Assembly (NCBI RefSeq): GCF_001693815.1
Contig: NZ_MBQD01000023.1
Span: 186,001-250,000, forward strand
Length of the DNA stretch: 64,000 nt
From: Tessaracoccus lapidicaptus
Lineage (GTDB): Bacteria; Actinomycetota; Actinomycetes; Propionibacteriales; Propionibacteriaceae
Direction of reading: 5' to 3'
The translations under genes were made by a program, and so were the position numbers. The notes under the pieces are model-generated. The model was not told the DNA's origin and did no database searches. It was given only the letters and a program-made list of their open reading frames with translations. Below, piece after piece: positions 30,102 to 39,722 of the stretch (position 1 is its first letter; every line of letters begins with the position of its first letter).

Positions 30102-31063
30102 TTCATCCACCCCGCGAGTTCCAGCGCCCAATAGGTCAGCACGATGTCGGCACCCGCCCGCACGATCGCGGTGACCGACTCGGTCACCGCGCCGCGGCGG
30201 TCCAGCCAGCCGCGCTCGGCCGCCGCTTCGATCATGGCGTACTCCCCCGACACCTGGTAGGCGGCCACCGGCACGTCGGAGATCGCCGCGACATCGGCCA
30301 CCACGTCGAGGTAGTAGCCGGCCGGCTTGACCATCACCATGTCCGCGCCCTCGGCCAGGTCGAGCTCCGCCTCGCGCAGGCCCTCGCGGCGGTTGGCCGG
30401 GTCCTGCTGGTAGGTCTTGCGATCCCCCGCCAGGGTCGACGTCACCGCCTCCCGGAACGGGCCGTAGAACGAGGAGGCGTACTTCGCCGCGTAGGCCAGG
30501 ATCGCCGTGTCGGTGTGCCCCGCGCCCTCCAGCCCGGCGCGGATGGCCTCGACCTGACCGTCCATCATCCCCGACGGGGACACGACGTGCGCGCCGGCCG
30601 CCACCTGCGCCAGCGCCATCGTCACGTAGGCGGCCAGGGTCTCGTCGTTGTCGACGCGCCCGTCGTCGGTGAGGAAGCCGCAGTGGCCGTGGCTGGTGAA
30701 CTCGTCGAGGCAGGTGTCGGCCATGACGACGATGTCGTCGCCCACCTCGGCGCGGACCGCACGCAGGCCCCGCTGGAGGATTCCGGTGTCAGCCCACCCG
30801 GCCGAGCCGCGCTCGTCCTTGTCGGCGTCGTCGGGAACGCCGAACAGCATGATGCCGCCGAGTCCCGCGGCCGCCGCCAGCTCCGCCACCCGGCCGACCG
30901 TGCCGGGCGTGTGGCGTTCGACACCGGGCATGGACGAGATGGCGCCCTCCCGTTCGGCGACGAACACCGGCAGGACGAGCTGCGACGCACGCGGCTCCAC
31001 TTCGCGGACCAGCCGCCGCATCGCGGGGGTGGTGCGCAGCCTCCTCGGGCGCATCGGCATCAT
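30098..31063 (-). CDS. hemB: porphobilinogen synthase
   Basis: Condenses two 5-aminolevulinates to porphobilinogen. The 321-residue TIM barrel carries the two active-site lysines ([11 protein letters not shown] and [10 protein letters not shown]). The metal loop [14 protein letters not shown] keeps the first and last cysteines of zinc enzymes, with Asp in place of the middle cysteine, so the metal preference is uncertain. ATG 31063 overlaps the hemCD stop (ATGA). Confidence 0.95.
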   Translation of the reverse strand: MMPMRPRRLRTTPAMRRLVREVEPRASQLVLPVFVAEREGAISSMPGVERHTPGTVGRVAELAAAAGLGGIMLFGVPDDADKDERGSAGWADTGILQRGLRAVRAEVGDDIVVMADTCLDEFTSHGHCGFLTDDGRVDNDETLAAYVTMALAQVAAGAHVVSPSGMMDGQVEAIRAGLEGAGHTDTAILAYAAKYASSFYGPFREAVTSTLAGDRKTYQQDPANRREGLREAELDLAEGADMVMVKPAGYYLDVVADVAAISDVPVAAYQVSGEYAMIEAAAERGWLDRRGAVTESVTAIVRAGADIVLTYWALELAGWMK

Positions 31064-32694
31064 GACTGTCCCTTCCCGAGGGACGCGATCGCGTGGACCA
31101 GTCCCTCCGCATCCTGGGTCGCGGCCACGGCCGCCACCTCGACTCCCATGGCGGCGAGTTCGGCCGCCGACGGCGGGCCGAAGGCCACGACCGCGACTCC
31201 CTCGCGCCAGCCCAACACCTGGTCGACGGCCCGGGCGACGGACCCCGCCGTCACCACGACCACGTCGAAATGACCCCCGCGCCAGTCCGCTACGACGGGC
31301 CCCGGCAGGGCGTCCACCGGTTCCATCGTGTAGGTGGCCACCTGCAGGACCGCATATCCCTTGGCGCGCAGCCCCTCGGCAAGCACCGGTGACGACAGCG
31401 CCGACCCCGGGAGGAGCACGAGCCCCTCCCCCGCCGGGAAGGCGGCCGCCAGCGCGCGGGCGCTGGACTCGCCCTCGGGGACGAGGTCGGGGGTCATGCC
31501 GGCGCGCAGGACCGCCGCGGCGGTCGCGCCGCCCACGGCGGCGACGCGGGCGCCGACGGGTAGGCCCAGTCCCAATTCCTGCCAGGTCTCGACGGCGGCG
31601 GGGGACGTGAACGCCACCCACCGGGCCCGGTCCGGCAGCTCGACGGGCCCCACCGGGCGGCGGCGCTGCACCGGTACGGCGACGACCTCGGCCCCGGCCG
31701 CGCGGAGACCGTCCGCGAGGTCCCCGTCGGCTCGGGGAAGCAGGAGCCTCACGCCGGCCAGGGGTGTGTCGCCCCGCCACAGCGACGTCTCGTCGTGCAG
31801 GTCCGCCAGCCGCGACTCCCGCGCGGCGCCCAGGTCCGCGACACCGGCCGCCCCGGACGCCAGGAGCTCGGCCACCGCGGTCTCCCCCGCCCGGGCGTCG
31901 AGGTCGACGGTGGTGCGCGCGGCGCGCGATCCGTCCGGCGCGAAGACCCCGGCCCGCAGCCGGCCGTCGGCCCCCCACGCGGCGATCGGTGCGGCACAGC
32001 CACCGCCGAGGCCCGCCAGCACCGCGCGCTCCGCGTCGACGGCCGACCGCGTGGCGGGGTCGTCGAGCGCCGTCAGCGCTCCGAGGACCGGTTCGTCGTC
32101 GACCCGGCACTCCAGGGCCAGCGCGCCCTGTCCGGGTGCGGGCAGGATCGGCAGGTGGTCGGTGATGTGGTCCTCGAGCCCGAGCCGGGCCAGCCCGGCC
32201 GCGGCCAGCACCACGGCGTCGAGGTCCCCGTCGGCGACCCGCGCGAGACGGGTCCCCACGTTGCCGCGCACGTCGACGTAGCGCAGGTCGGGCCGCAGCG
32301 CCCGCAGCTGCGACACCCGCCGGGGCGAACCGGTGCCGACGGCCGAGCCGGCGGGCAGCTCGGCGAGCCGCAGCCCGCCGCGGGCGCACAGGACGTCGCG
32401 GGCGTCGGCACGCCGGGGCACCGCCGCGATCGTCAGTCCCGGCACGGGGGCGGTCGGCAGGTCCTTGAGGGAATGGACGGCGAAGTCGGCCCGCCCGTCG
32501 AGGAGCGCCCGCCGCAGTTCGGCCGCGAAGACGCCGAGCCCGCCGAGGCTGGTCAGGGAGCCGGTGAGCACGTCGCCTCCGGTCTTGATCCGCACGAGCT
32601 CGACCTCGTGCCCGAGCGCCGTCAGCGCCTCAGCCACCTGCGTGGACTGGGCGACGGCCAGCGCCGAGCCGCGGGTGCCGAGCCGGAGCCTCAC
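31060..32694 (-). CDS. hemC: fused porphobilinogen deaminase / uroporphyrinogen-III synthase
   Basis: A 544-residue bifunctional protein. Residues 1-~300 are HemC: R-L-G-T-R-G-S-A-L-A, V-H-S-L-K-D-L-P with D78, S-P-R-R-V, V-R-G-N-V-G-T-R-L, and G-L-G-G-G-C-A-A-P with C233 holding the dipyrromethane cofactor. Residues ~310-544 are HemD-like (V-R-L-L-L-P-R-A, F-T-S-P-A-A-V, G-L-R-A-K-G-Y-A-V). Together they turn four porphobilinogens into uroporphyrinogen III. GTG 32694 overlaps the hemY stop (GTGA). It is the catalytically complete paralogue of the protein at 27113-28777. Confidence 0.93.
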   Translation of the reverse strand: MRLRLGTRGSALAVAQSTQVAEALTALGHEVELVRIKTGGDVLTGSLTSLGGLGVFAAELRRALLDGRADFAVHSLKDLPTAPVPGLTIAAVPRRADARDVLCARGGLRLAELPAGSAVGTGSPRRVSQLRALRPDLRYVDVRGNVGTRLARVADGDLDAVVLAAAGLARLGLEDHITDHLPILPAPGQGALALECRVDDEPVLGALTALDDPATRSAVDAERAVLAGLGGGCAAPIAAWGADGRLRAGVFAPDGSRAARTTVDLDARAGETAVAELLASGAAGVADLGAARESRLADLHDETSLWRGDTPLAGVRLLLPRADGDLADGLRAAGAEVVAVPVQRRRPVGPVELPDRARWVAFTSPAAVETWQELGLGLPVGARVAAVGGATAAAVLRAGMTPDLVPEGESSARALAAAFPAGEGLVLLPGSALSSPVLAEGLRAKGYAVLQVATYTMEPVDALPGPVVADWRGGHFDVVVVTAGSVARAVDQVLGWREGVAVVAFGPPSAAELAAMGVEVAAVAATQDAEGLVHAIASLGKGQS

Positions 32695-33974
32695 TTGAGC
32701 ACCCGACGGCTGCCCGCGACGACCGACGCGATCCCGTTGCCGTCGATCCAGGCACCCACGACGTCGACCCCGACGCCCGCCGCGGCCTCCAGATAGAAGT
32801 CGCGCGTGGCGTGCTCCATGCGCGTGGGCATCTCCTCCCACGACACGGCCGCGAACCCGGTGACGTCGCCGTCGGTGAGCGGGAGCCGGAGGAAGCGCGC
32901 GGCGTCGGCGAGGGCGTCGGCGCGGCTGGGGATGTAGGTCTCCGGATAGGACAGACGCACGATCTCCTGGCCCGGCCGCCTCGACCACGGCCACTTGACC
33001 GAGTAGTGGGTGAGGGCCTTCGCGTGCACGGAGTCGTCGCGCTCGCCGACGAGCAGGCCAGACCCGACCGGCTCCGCCGCGAGTCCCGGGTGATTCAACC
33101 CGAGCACGGCCAGGTGCGCGGGCTGCGTGGGGGTGGGCGCGAGATCGACGCCGAGCTTGGCAAGCAGTCCGCACGCGGACGCCGACGGCCCGGCCAGGAC
33201 CAGCCGCTCGCCGCGCACCGAGCCGCCGTCCTGCAGGCTCACCGCGAACCCGGTGCCGGCCCGGTGGACGTCGACTGCCGGTGACGTGCACCTGATCTCG
33301 CCCCCCAGGCCGGTGATGCGGGCCGCCAAGGCGTCGATGAGCCGGAACATGCCGCCCACGGGCTGCTCGACGGCCGCCGCGCCCGGCCGGCGGACGGCCG
33401 CGACGGCACGCAGCAGGGAGCCCTCCCGGGCGAGGGCCTCGCGTAGTCCGGGCGCGAACGAGGCGAGCGGCATCCGGCCGGGTTCGAGCGAGTACACGCC
33501 CCGGGCGACGGGGGTGACGAGCGTGCGGAGCGCTCCCTCGCCCATCCGGGCCAGCACGAGGTCACCGAGGGTGGTGGCCTCCGCGCCTACCTCGGCGGGC
33601 AGGTCGAGGTCGCGGGCCACGCGGGCGCGGTCCTGCGGGTCGAGCGCGTCGAGCGCCGGATCCTCGAGCGACGCGGGGATCCCCAGGACGCCCTCCGCCA
33701 TGGGCCACACGCCGTCCGGGCGCCAAATGTGCGGACACCCCAGCGGCGCCGCCACCGGGAGGCCGAGTTCCTCGCACAGCTCGCGGACCACTCCGCCGCG
33801 CACCGCGTAGGCCTCCGCGCCCGCGTCCACGGCGACGCCGCCGATCTCGATGGGAGCGATGAGTCCGCCCAGCCTCGTGGAGGCCTCGAGGACCGTGACC
33901 CGGCGCCCGGCCTGCGCCAACCGGTAGCCGGCGACCAGGCCGGCGAGCCCGCCCCCGACGACGACCGCGGTCAC
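32691..33974 (-). CDS. hemY: coproporphyrinogen III oxidase, HemY/CgoX type
   Basis: A 427-residue FAD enzyme. The N-terminal dinucleotide fold is V-V-V-G-G-G-L-A-G-L-V-A-G-Y-R-L followed by V-T-V-L-E-A-S-x-R-L-G-G. Internal P-V-A-R-G-V-Y-S and Q-P-V-G-G-M-F-R-L-I are typical of the HemY family, and the C-terminal segment G-V-D-V-V-G-A-W-I-D-G-N-G-I closes the FAD site. In Gram-positive bacteria with HemH and HemQ, this enzyme oxidises coproporphyrinogen III to coproporphyrin III. GTG 33974 overlaps the hemE stop (GTGA). Confidence 0.92.
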   Translation of the reverse strand: MTAVVVGGGLAGLVAGYRLAQAGRRVTVLEASTRLGGLIAPIEIGGVAVDAGAEAYAVRGGVVRELCEELGLPVAAPLGCPHIWRPDGVWPMAEGVLGIPASLEDPALDALDPQDRARVARDLDLPAEVGAEATTLGDLVLARMGEGALRTLVTPVARGVYSLEPGRMPLASFAPGLREALAREGSLLRAVAAVRRPGAAAVEQPVGGMFRLIDALAARITGLGGEIRCTSPAVDVHRAGTGFAVSLQDGGSVRGERLVLAGPSASACGLLAKLGVDLAPTPTQPAHLAVLGLNHPGLAAEPVGSGLLVGERDDSVHAKALTHYSVKWPWSRRPGQEIVRLSYPETYIPSRADALADAARFLRLPLTDGDVTGFAAVSWEEMPTRMEHATRDFYLEAAAGVGVDVVGAWIDGNGIASVVAGSRRVLK

Positions 33975-34978
33975 AGCTCGTGGAGGAGCGCCACCAGGTC
34001 GGTGAGCACCCCCGGGTCGGTGGTGGGCGGGACGCCGTGGCCCAGGTTGACCACGTGCGCCGGGGCGGCGCGGCCTCGGTCGACGACGTCGCGGGCGTGC
34101 GCGGCGAGCGCCGGCCACCCGGCGGCGAGTAGCGCCGGATCGATGTTGCCCTGCAACGGGAGTCCGGGCAGGAGGTCGGCGGCCTCGTCGAGCGGCGTGC
34201 GGTAGTCGATGCCCATGGCCTCGACCCCGCAGGCGGCCATGTCGGGCAGCAGGTGCCGGGTGCCGGTGCCGAAGTGGATGCGCGGGACCTTCCCCTCGAC
34301 GGCGGCAAGGACCCGGGCGGAATGCGGCGCGACGTACTCGACGTAGTCCGCCCGCGTCAGTGCCCCCGCCCAGGAGTCGAAGAGCTGCACCACCCGGGCG
34401 CCGGCGGCCACTTGGACGTCGAGGAACTGGCCCGACAGGTCAGCGGCCCACTCGAGCAGCCGGTGCCAGGCCTGCGGGTCCGCGTGCATCATGGCGCGGG
34501 CCGCCAGGTGGTCCCGGGAGCCGCGGCCCTCCACCAGGTAGGCGGCCAGGGTGAAGGGGGCGCCGGCGAACCCGATGAGGGGGGTCGCGTCCCCGAGCTC
34601 GGCGGTGACGATGCGGACGGCCTCCGTGATGGCGCTGGTCTCGATCAGCGAGTGCCGCACGATGCGGTCGACGTCGGCGGCGGTCCGCACGGGCTTGTCG
34701 ATGACCGGACCCACGCCGGAGTGGATCTCGACCTCCACGCCGGCGAGGACCAGCGGGGTCATGATGTCGGAGAAGAAGATCGCCGCGTCCACCTTGTGCC
34801 GGCGGACCGGCTGCAGCGTGATCTCCGCCGCCAACTCGGGCATCAGACACGCCTCCAGGATGGTCGTGCCCTCCCGGATGGCTCGGTATTCGGGCAGCGA
34901 CCTGCCGGCCTGGCGCATGAACCAGACGGGGAGCCGCTCGGGTCGGTGTCCGCTCAAGGCGGAAAGAAGTGAACTCAT
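33971..34978 (-). CDS. hemE: uroporphyrinogen decarboxylase
   Basis: Removes four carboxyls from uroporphyrinogen III to give coproporphyrinogen III. The 335-residue barrel has the N-terminal W-F-M-R-Q-A-G-R-S-L-P-E-Y-R motif with the substrate arginines, F-S-D-I-M-T-P, F-A-G-A-P-F-T-L-A-A-Y, and N-L-G-H-G-V near the end. ATG 34978 gives the family start S-S-L-L-S-A-L; a codon seven triplets upstream is possible but would sit in the promoter. First gene of the minus-strand hem operon, divergent from hemA. Confidence 0.95.
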   Translation of the reverse strand: MSSLLSALSGHRPERLPVWFMRQAGRSLPEYRAIREGTTILEACLMPELAAEITLQPVRRHKVDAAIFFSDIMTPLVLAGVEVEIHSGVGPVIDKPVRTAADVDRIVRHSLIETSAITEAVRIVTAELGDATPLIGFAGAPFTLAAYLVEGRGSRDHLAARAMMHADPQAWHRLLEWAADLSGQFLDVQVAAGARVVQLFDSWAGALTRADYVEYVAPHSARVLAAVEGKVPRIHFGTGTRHLLPDMAACGVEAMGIDYRTPLDEAADLLPGLPLQGNIDPALLAAGWPALAAHARDVVDRGRAAPAHVVNLGHGVPPTTDPGVLTDLVALLHEL

Positions 34979-35034
34979 TTGGTCCTGATTCTGCCGCATC
35001 GGGCAAGCGTGGTTGAATGGGGCGCACTGTGACT
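34979..35034. promoter_or_regulatory. divergent hemE/hemA promoter region
   Basis: Only 56 bp separate the two heme operons. On the plus strand TTGAAT at 35013-35018 could be the hemA -10. On the minus strand CAGAAT at about 34994-34989 could serve hemE, giving short or absent leaders. No clear operator palindrome is visible. Confidence 0.4.
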
Positions 35035-36303
35035 ATGCGTGTCTTCTCCATCCAGCACGACCGCCACGGCCTGACCGAGGTCGAGCGGATCAGCGCGGAT
35101 GTCGACGGTGTCGCGGCGCGGATGTGCTCGCTGCCGGACGTGACGGGCGCCGTGGTCCTCAGCACCTGCAACCGCGTGGAGGTGCTGCTCGACACCACCG
35201 GACACGCCGCGAACACGGACCTGCGCGCGGCGCTGGACGCGCAGTTCGCCGAGCCGCCCGCCTGGGACCTCTACCTGGGCGAGGCCGCCCTGGGTCACCT
35301 GTTCCGGGTGGCCTCCGGCCTCGACTCCATGGTGGTGGGCGAGCGGGAGATCGCCGGCCAGCTGAAGCGCGCCCTGGCCGACGCCCAGGCCGCGGGGCAC
35401 ACGTCGCTGCCGCTGACCATCGCCGTCGACGAGGCGCTGCGCACCTCGCGACGCATCGCGAACGAGACCGCACTGGAAGGCGCCGGGCGTTCGGTCGTCG
35501 GCGTCGGGTTGTCCCTCATGGGCGTCGAGGACTGGACCCGCGCCACGGCCACCATCGTCGGCACCGGGTCCTACGCCGGTGCCGTGGTCGCCGCGCTGCG
35601 GCACAAGGGCGTCGCGCACATCAGGGTCCACTCGGCGTCGGGTCGCGGGTCGACGTTCGCCGACAGCCACGACCTCGAGCACGTGGCCACCCTGGACGAC
35701 GCGCTCGCCGGCACGGACATCGTCGTCACGTGCCGCGGCCTCGGCTCCCCCGTCATCACGCCGGCCCACGTCGCCGGTCCCATGCGTCTGCTGGACCTGT
35801 CCCTGCAGCGCGACGTCGACCCCGCCGTCGCCCGGGTCCCCGGAACGGTCGTGGTGGACCTCGCGAGCATCCAGGCGTCGATCCAGCCGTGTTACGCGGA
35901 GGACACGCGGCGGGCCGAGGCCCTCGTCCAGGCGGGCGTCGCGGACGTCATGACCCGGCTGCGCTCCCGGATCGTCGACCCGGCCGTCGTCGGGCTGCGC
36001 GACACGGTCATGGGCATGGTCGCCGACGAGGTGGCGCGGCTGCCGCAGCGCCAGCTGTCGCACGACGACGCGGCCCTGGCGCTGCGCCGGCTCGCGACTC
36101 GCCTGCTGCACATCCCGTCCTCCCGGGCGCGCGTGGCCGCCGAGCAGGGCCGCACGGAGGAGTACCTGACCGCGATGGCCGAGCTGTACGGCATCGGCGC
36201 CCCGGAGACGGTGGACCCCGACGGGTTGGAGGACGCGCACTGCCCGGTCACCAACCTGCAGGTGGCCGATCTCGACACTCCCGACGCCCAGGAGGCCATG
36301 TGA
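35035..36303 (+). CDS. hemA: glutamyl-tRNA reductase
   Basis: First enzyme of C5 heme synthesis, reducing glutamyl-tRNA to glutamate-1-semialdehyde with NADPH. Of 422 residues, S-T-C-N-R-V-E-V holds the catalytic C45, F-R-V-A-S-G-L-D-S-M-V-V-G-E is the next signature, and I-V-G-T-G-S-Y-A-G starts the NADPH domain. ATG 35035 (M-R-V-F-S-I) fits the family N-terminus; in-frame starts 2 and 6 codons upstream are possible. Heme feedback on this enzyme is common, but no regulatory motif can be read here. The stop overlaps the hemH GTG. Confidence 0.94.
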   Translation: MRVFSIQHDRHGLTEVERISADVDGVAARMCSLPDVTGAVVLSTCNRVEVLLDTTGHAANTDLRAALDAQFAEPPAWDLYLGEAALGHLFRVASGLDSMVVGEREIAGQLKRALADAQAAGHTSLPLTIAVDEALRTSRRIANETALEGAGRSVVGVGLSLMGVEDWTRATATIVGTGSYAGAVVAALRHKGVAHIRVHSASGRGSTFADSHDLEHVATLDDALAGTDIVVTCRGLGSPVITPAHVAGPMRLLDLSLQRDVDPAVARVPGTVVVDLASIQASIQPCYAEDTRRAEALVQAGVADVMTRLRSRIVDPAVVGLRDTVMGMVADEVARLPQRQLSHDDAALALRRLATRLLHIPSSRARVAAEQGRTEEYLTAMAELYGIGAPETVDPDGLEDAHCPVTNLQVADLDTPDAQEAM

Positions 36304-37352
36304 CGTCCCTCGCCCCGTACACAGCGGTCCTGTTCGCCTCGTACGGCGGCCCCGACAAGTCTGAGGACGTCCTGCCCTTCATGCGCAACGCCACGGCGGG
36401 CCGCGGCATCCCCGACGAGCGGCTGATCGAGGTGTCGCGCCACTACGAGCTGTTCGGCGGTAGGTCGCCGATCAACGAACTCAACGCCGCCCTCATGGAC
36501 GCGGTGCGGGGCGAGTTGGCGCGGCGCGGCGTCGACGTGCCCGTCGTCATCGGCAACCGCAACTGGCATCCGTACATCGAGGACACGGTCCAGTCGCTCG
36601 GCGACGACGGGCACGAGCGGGTCGTGGCCCTCGCGACGTCGGCCTACTCGTCGTACTCCGGGTGCCGCCAGTACCACGAGGACCTGATCCGCGGCGCCGA
36701 CGGGCACGCGATCCGGATCGACAAGGTGGACCCCTTCGCGGAGACGCCGGGCTTCGTGTCGGCAAACGCCCGGGCCCTGGTCGCGGCCGTGCGGCGACTC
36801 CGGGAGCGCATCGGCGACGAGACGCTGCGGGTGCTGTTCGTCACCCACTCCATCCCGACGGCCATGAACGCGGCCTCGTCGACGGGTGAGCCGGAGCGAC
36901 GCTACGACGCCCAGCATCTGCGCGTGGCCGCCGCCGTCGCCGCGGAGGCCTCGGCCGAGCTGGGTGAGGAGCTGGCGTGGGAGCTGACCTTCTGCTCGCG
37001 TTCGGGCGCCCCCCACATCCCGTGGCTGGAGCCTGACGTCAACGACCGGATGCCTGAGGTGCAGGCCGAGGGTGTCGCGGGTGTGGTGGCGGCCCCCATC
37101 GGGTTCATCTCGGACCACATGGAGGTCGCCTACGATCTCGACACGCAGGCCCGGGACACCGCCGCCGAGCTCGCGCTCCCCTACGAGCGCGCGGCGACCG
37201 TCGGCACCGACCAGGGCTTCGTGTCGTTGCTGGTCGACCAGCTGGTCGCGGCGGCCGAGGTCGCCCGCGGCGAGCGCCCCGACGAACCCCGCTGCCGCTT
37301 CAGCACCGGGCGCTGCTGCCTCCCCCGCCCCGCCCAGGAAGGACCCCGATGA
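36300..37352 (+). CDS. hemH: coproporphyrin ferrochelatase
   Basis: Inserts Fe2+ into coproporphyrin III (CpfC). It starts with GTG 36300, overlapping the hemA stop (GTGA); 350 residues. Motifs: L-F-A-S-Y-G-G-P at the start, S-A-Y-S-S-Y-S-G-C-R-Q-Y, F-V-T-H-S-I-P-T-A-M, and G-F-I-S-D-H-M-E-V-A-Y-D-L-D. The cysteine after S-G and the C-terminal C-R-F-S-T-G-R-C-C cluster match the [2Fe-2S] ligands of actinobacterial ferrochelatases. hemQ begins within its stop. Confidence 0.94.
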   Translation: MTSLAPYTAVLFASYGGPDKSEDVLPFMRNATAGRGIPDERLIEVSRHYELFGGRSPINELNAALMDAVRGELARRGVDVPVVIGNRNWHPYIEDTVQSLGDDGHERVVALATSAYSSYSGCRQYHEDLIRGADGHAIRIDKVDPFAETPGFVSANARALVAAVRRLRERIGDETLRVLFVTHSIPTAMNAASSTGEPERRYDAQHLRVAAAVAAEASAELGEELAWELTFCSRSGAPHIPWLEPDVNDRMPEVQAEGVAGVVAAPIGFISDHMEVAYDLDTQARDTAAELALPYERAATVGTDQGFVSLLVDQLVAAAEVARGERPDEPRCRFSTGRCCLPRPAQEGPR

Positions 37353-38080
37353 TGAGCAAGCACCCCGGTCGCGACTCCCGCGACGAGCAGGACGTCGACC
37401 TCGAGGCCATCAACGCCACTCCGCTGTACGCGCTGTACTCGGTGTTCGCGACCGCGGCGCCGCTCCCGGAGGAGGCCGCGGACCGGCTCGCGACGCAGGT
37501 CGAGGACCATCTCGCCGACGCCGGGGTGACGGTGCGCGGCTTCTACGACATCGGCGGATTCCGCGCGGACGCCGACCTCCTGGTCTGGACGCTGGCCAAC
37601 GACCCGGCGTCGCTCCAGGCCGGCTACCACGCTCTGCGGCGCAGCGCGCTCGGGGCGCATCTGGAGCCCGTCTGGTCGGTGATGGGCGTCCACCGCCCGG
37701 CCGAGTTCAACCGGACGCACGTCCCCAGCTGCTTCGCCGGGTTCGCGCCGCGGCCGTGGCTGACGGTGTACCCGTTCGTCCGCAGCTACGACTGGTACTA
37801 CCTCGACGAGGCCCACCGCTCGCAGATGCTCATGGAGCACGGGATGGCGGGGCGCGAGTACCCGGATGTCATCGCCTCGACGCTGTCGTCGTTCGCTCTC
37901 AACGACTACGAGTGGATCCTGGCCTTCGAGGCCGACGAGCTGCACCGGCTCACCGACGCCATGCGCCACCAGCGCGGCGTCGAGGCCCGCCTCCACGTCC
38001 GCGAGGAGACCCCCTTCTTCACCGGGCCGCGGGTCGAGCTGGCCGAGTGGATCGGGCGCCAGCCGGCCTCGCTCGACTGA
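37349..38080 (+). CDS. hemQ: coproheme decarboxylase HemQ (ChdC)
   Basis: Last step of the coproporphyrin-dependent pathway, converting coproheme to heme b with peroxide. A 243-residue chlorite-dismutase-fold protein. Conserved parts are A-T-P-L-Y-A-L-Y-S-V-F, the long helix with F-V-R-S-Y-D-W-Y-Y-L that carries the reactive tyrosine, and F-A-L-N-D-Y-E-W-I-L-A-F-E-A-D-E. ATG 37349 overlaps the hemH stop; a second ATG follows directly. Its presence confirms that heme is made by the Gram-positive route. Confidence 0.94.
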   Translation: MMSKHPGRDSRDEQDVDLEAINATPLYALYSVFATAAPLPEEAADRLATQVEDHLADAGVTVRGFYDIGGFRADADLLVWTLANDPASLQAGYHALRRSALGAHLEPVWSVMGVHRPAEFNRTHVPSCFAGFAPRPWLTVYPFVRSYDWYYLDEAHRSQMLMEHGMAGREYPDVIASTLSSFALNDYEWILAFEADELHRLTDAMRHQRGVEARLHVREETPFFTGPRVELAEWIGRQPASLD

Positions 38081-38084
38081 GCGC

Positions 38085-39098
38085 CTACTTCCAGCCGACC
38101 TCCCGGGCCACGGCCAGGAGGTTCTCCATCCAGTGCCGGTTGTAGTCGACGCCCAACTGCGAGGGCATGGTGAACAGCACCTGGTCGGCTTCCATCACCG
38201 CCTCGTCGGCGCGGAGCATCGCCGCGACCTCCTCTACAGTGCCCACCATCTGGGGGCCTGACCGGGCCCGCGACCCGTCCAGCTGGCCCACGCTGTCGCC
38301 GCCGTGGCCGTGCCGCCCGAAGTAGCGGCGATCGTCGTCGGACGTGATCGGGAAGGCCGGGCGGGTGACGGCCGCGAGACCGGGCCCCGGATGCCCGAGC
38401 CGATGGAAGACCCGCCGGTAGGTGCGCACCTGGTCGGCCTGCTGGATGTTGAAGGGGCGGCCGTCCTCGGCCAGCAGCAGAGTGGAGCTCAGCAGGTTCA
38501 TGCCCTGCTCGGCGGTCCAGACGCCCGTCTCGTGCGACCCGGCGCCCCACCAGATGCGGTCCGGCAGGCCGGGGCTGAGGGGGCGGATGGGCAGGTCGGG
38601 CCCCTCGCCCAGCGCGAGTGCGCGCGCGGAGTGGGCCACCGGCTCCCCGGCGATCGCGCGGCGGAAGCGGGCCACCTTGGACTGCGCGTGGTCCGCCCAC
38701 GACTCGCCGTCGCGGAGGCTGTAGCCGAACTGGCGCTGGCCGTCCGCGGCCACCTCCGGGCTGCCGCGCGAGACGCCGAGCTGCAGCCGGCCGTCGGCGA
38801 TGAGGTCGGTCGCAGCGGCCTCCTCCGCCAGGTGCAGCGGGTTCTCGTAGCGGAGGTCCACCACGCCGGTGCCGACGTCGATGCGACGGGTGACCGCCGC
38901 CATCGCCGCCAGCAGCGGGAAGGGGGTGGCGTGCGACTCCTCGAAGTGGTGGACCCGCACCCACGCCCCGTCGAGGCCGATCTCGTCGGCGACGACGGCG
39001 AGCTCGATGTGCTCACGCAGCGAGGCGCGGGCGTCCGGCACCCTCGCCCCCACCACCGGTCGGTAGTGGCCGAACGACAGGAAGCCGATCTTCGTCAT
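38085..39098 (-). CDS. LLM-class flavin-dependent oxidoreductase
   Basis: A 337-residue luciferase-like TIM-barrel monooxygenase using FMN or F420. Typical elements are A-D-E-I-G-L-D-G-A-W-V-R-V-H-H-F, G-T-G-V-V-D-L-R-Y-E-N-P-L-H-L-A-E-E, G-R-L-Q-L-G-V-S-R-G-S-P, and V-G-T-V-E-E-V near the C-terminus. The substrate cannot be predicted. It is convergent with hemQ, with 4 bp between stops, and unrelated to heme synthesis as far as can be seen. Confidence 0.85.
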   Translation of the reverse strand: MTKIGFLSFGHYRPVVGARVPDARASLREHIELAVVADEIGLDGAWVRVHHFEESHATPFPLLAAMAAVTRRIDVGTGVVDLRYENPLHLAEEAAATDLIADGRLQLGVSRGSPEVAADGQRQFGYSLRDGESWADHAQSKVARFRRAIAGEPVAHSARALALGEGPDLPIRPLSPGLPDRIWWGAGSHETGVWTAEQGMNLLSSTLLLAEDGRPFNIQQADQVRTYRRVFHRLGHPGPGLAAVTRPAFPITSDDDRRYFGRHGHGGDSVGQLDGSRARSGPQMVGTVEEVAAMLRADEAVMEADQVLFTMPSQLGVDYNRHWMENLLAVAREVGWK

Positions 39099-39104
39099 AG
39101 TCGA

Positions 39105-39722
39105 TTATCGGTCCGGACCGTGGAAGATGCCGACGTTGTGCGCGAGCAGCCGCCACGCCCCGTGGGCGAAGCCGAGCTCGCTGAAGTGCGCGTTGCCGAG
39201 GCCGCCGAGCACCCTGCCCTCCAGCCCGAGCAGCGCGTGGATGACGCGGTTGAGCAGCAGACCGTGCGACACCACGAGCACGGTGCGGTCCGGGTGGGTC
39301 GCGACGATGTCGAGGACCGCGGGCACACCGCGCGCCACGACGTCGGCGAGCGTCTCCCCCTCCGGGGAGCGGCGGAAGTCGACGCCGTTGGCGTACATCG
39401 ACTCGTAGTCCGGCATCGAGGCCTTGACCTCGTCCCAGGTGAGCCCGGACCAGCTGCCGACGTCGATCTCCATGAGCCGGGGATCGGTGCGCACCTCAAT
39501 GCCGGGGCGGACGATGCGTGCGGTGTCGAGGGCGCGGCTCAGCGGCGAGGCGTACACGGCGTCGACCTCGGTCGCCGCCAGCGCGGCCCCGGCGGCCTCG
39601 GCCTGCCGCCGACCGGCGCCGTTGAGGGGCACGTCGGCCTGCCCCTGGAACCGTTGCGCGGCGTTCCAGTCGGTCTGGCCGTGCCGGAGCAGGAGGAGAC
39701 GGGTGGCGTGCTCCAGCTTCAC
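39105..39722 (-). CDS. histidine phosphatase family protein (phosphoglycerate-mutase-like)
   Basis: A 205-residue enzyme with the phosphohistidine motif L-L-R-H-G-Q-T-D-W-N near the start, the E-I-D-V-G-S-W-S-G element, P-E-G-E-T-L-A-D-V and the second active histidine in V-V-S-H-G-L-L-L-N. In actinobacteria a gene of this kind commonly follows rsfS and is of the GpgP/broad phosphatase type; the substrate is unknown. GTG 39722 overlaps the rsfS stop as GTGA and was chosen over upstream codons for that reason. Confidence 0.87.
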   Translation of the reverse strand: MKLEHATRLLLLRHGQTDWNAAQRFQGQADVPLNGAGRRQAEAAGAALAATEVDAVYASPLSRALDTARIVRPGIEVRTDPRLMEIDVGSWSGLTWDEVKASMPDYESMYANGVDFRRSPEGETLADVVARGVPAVLDIVATHPDRTVLVVSHGLLLNRVIHALLGLEGRVLGGLGNAHFSELGFAHGAWRLLAHNVGIFHGPDR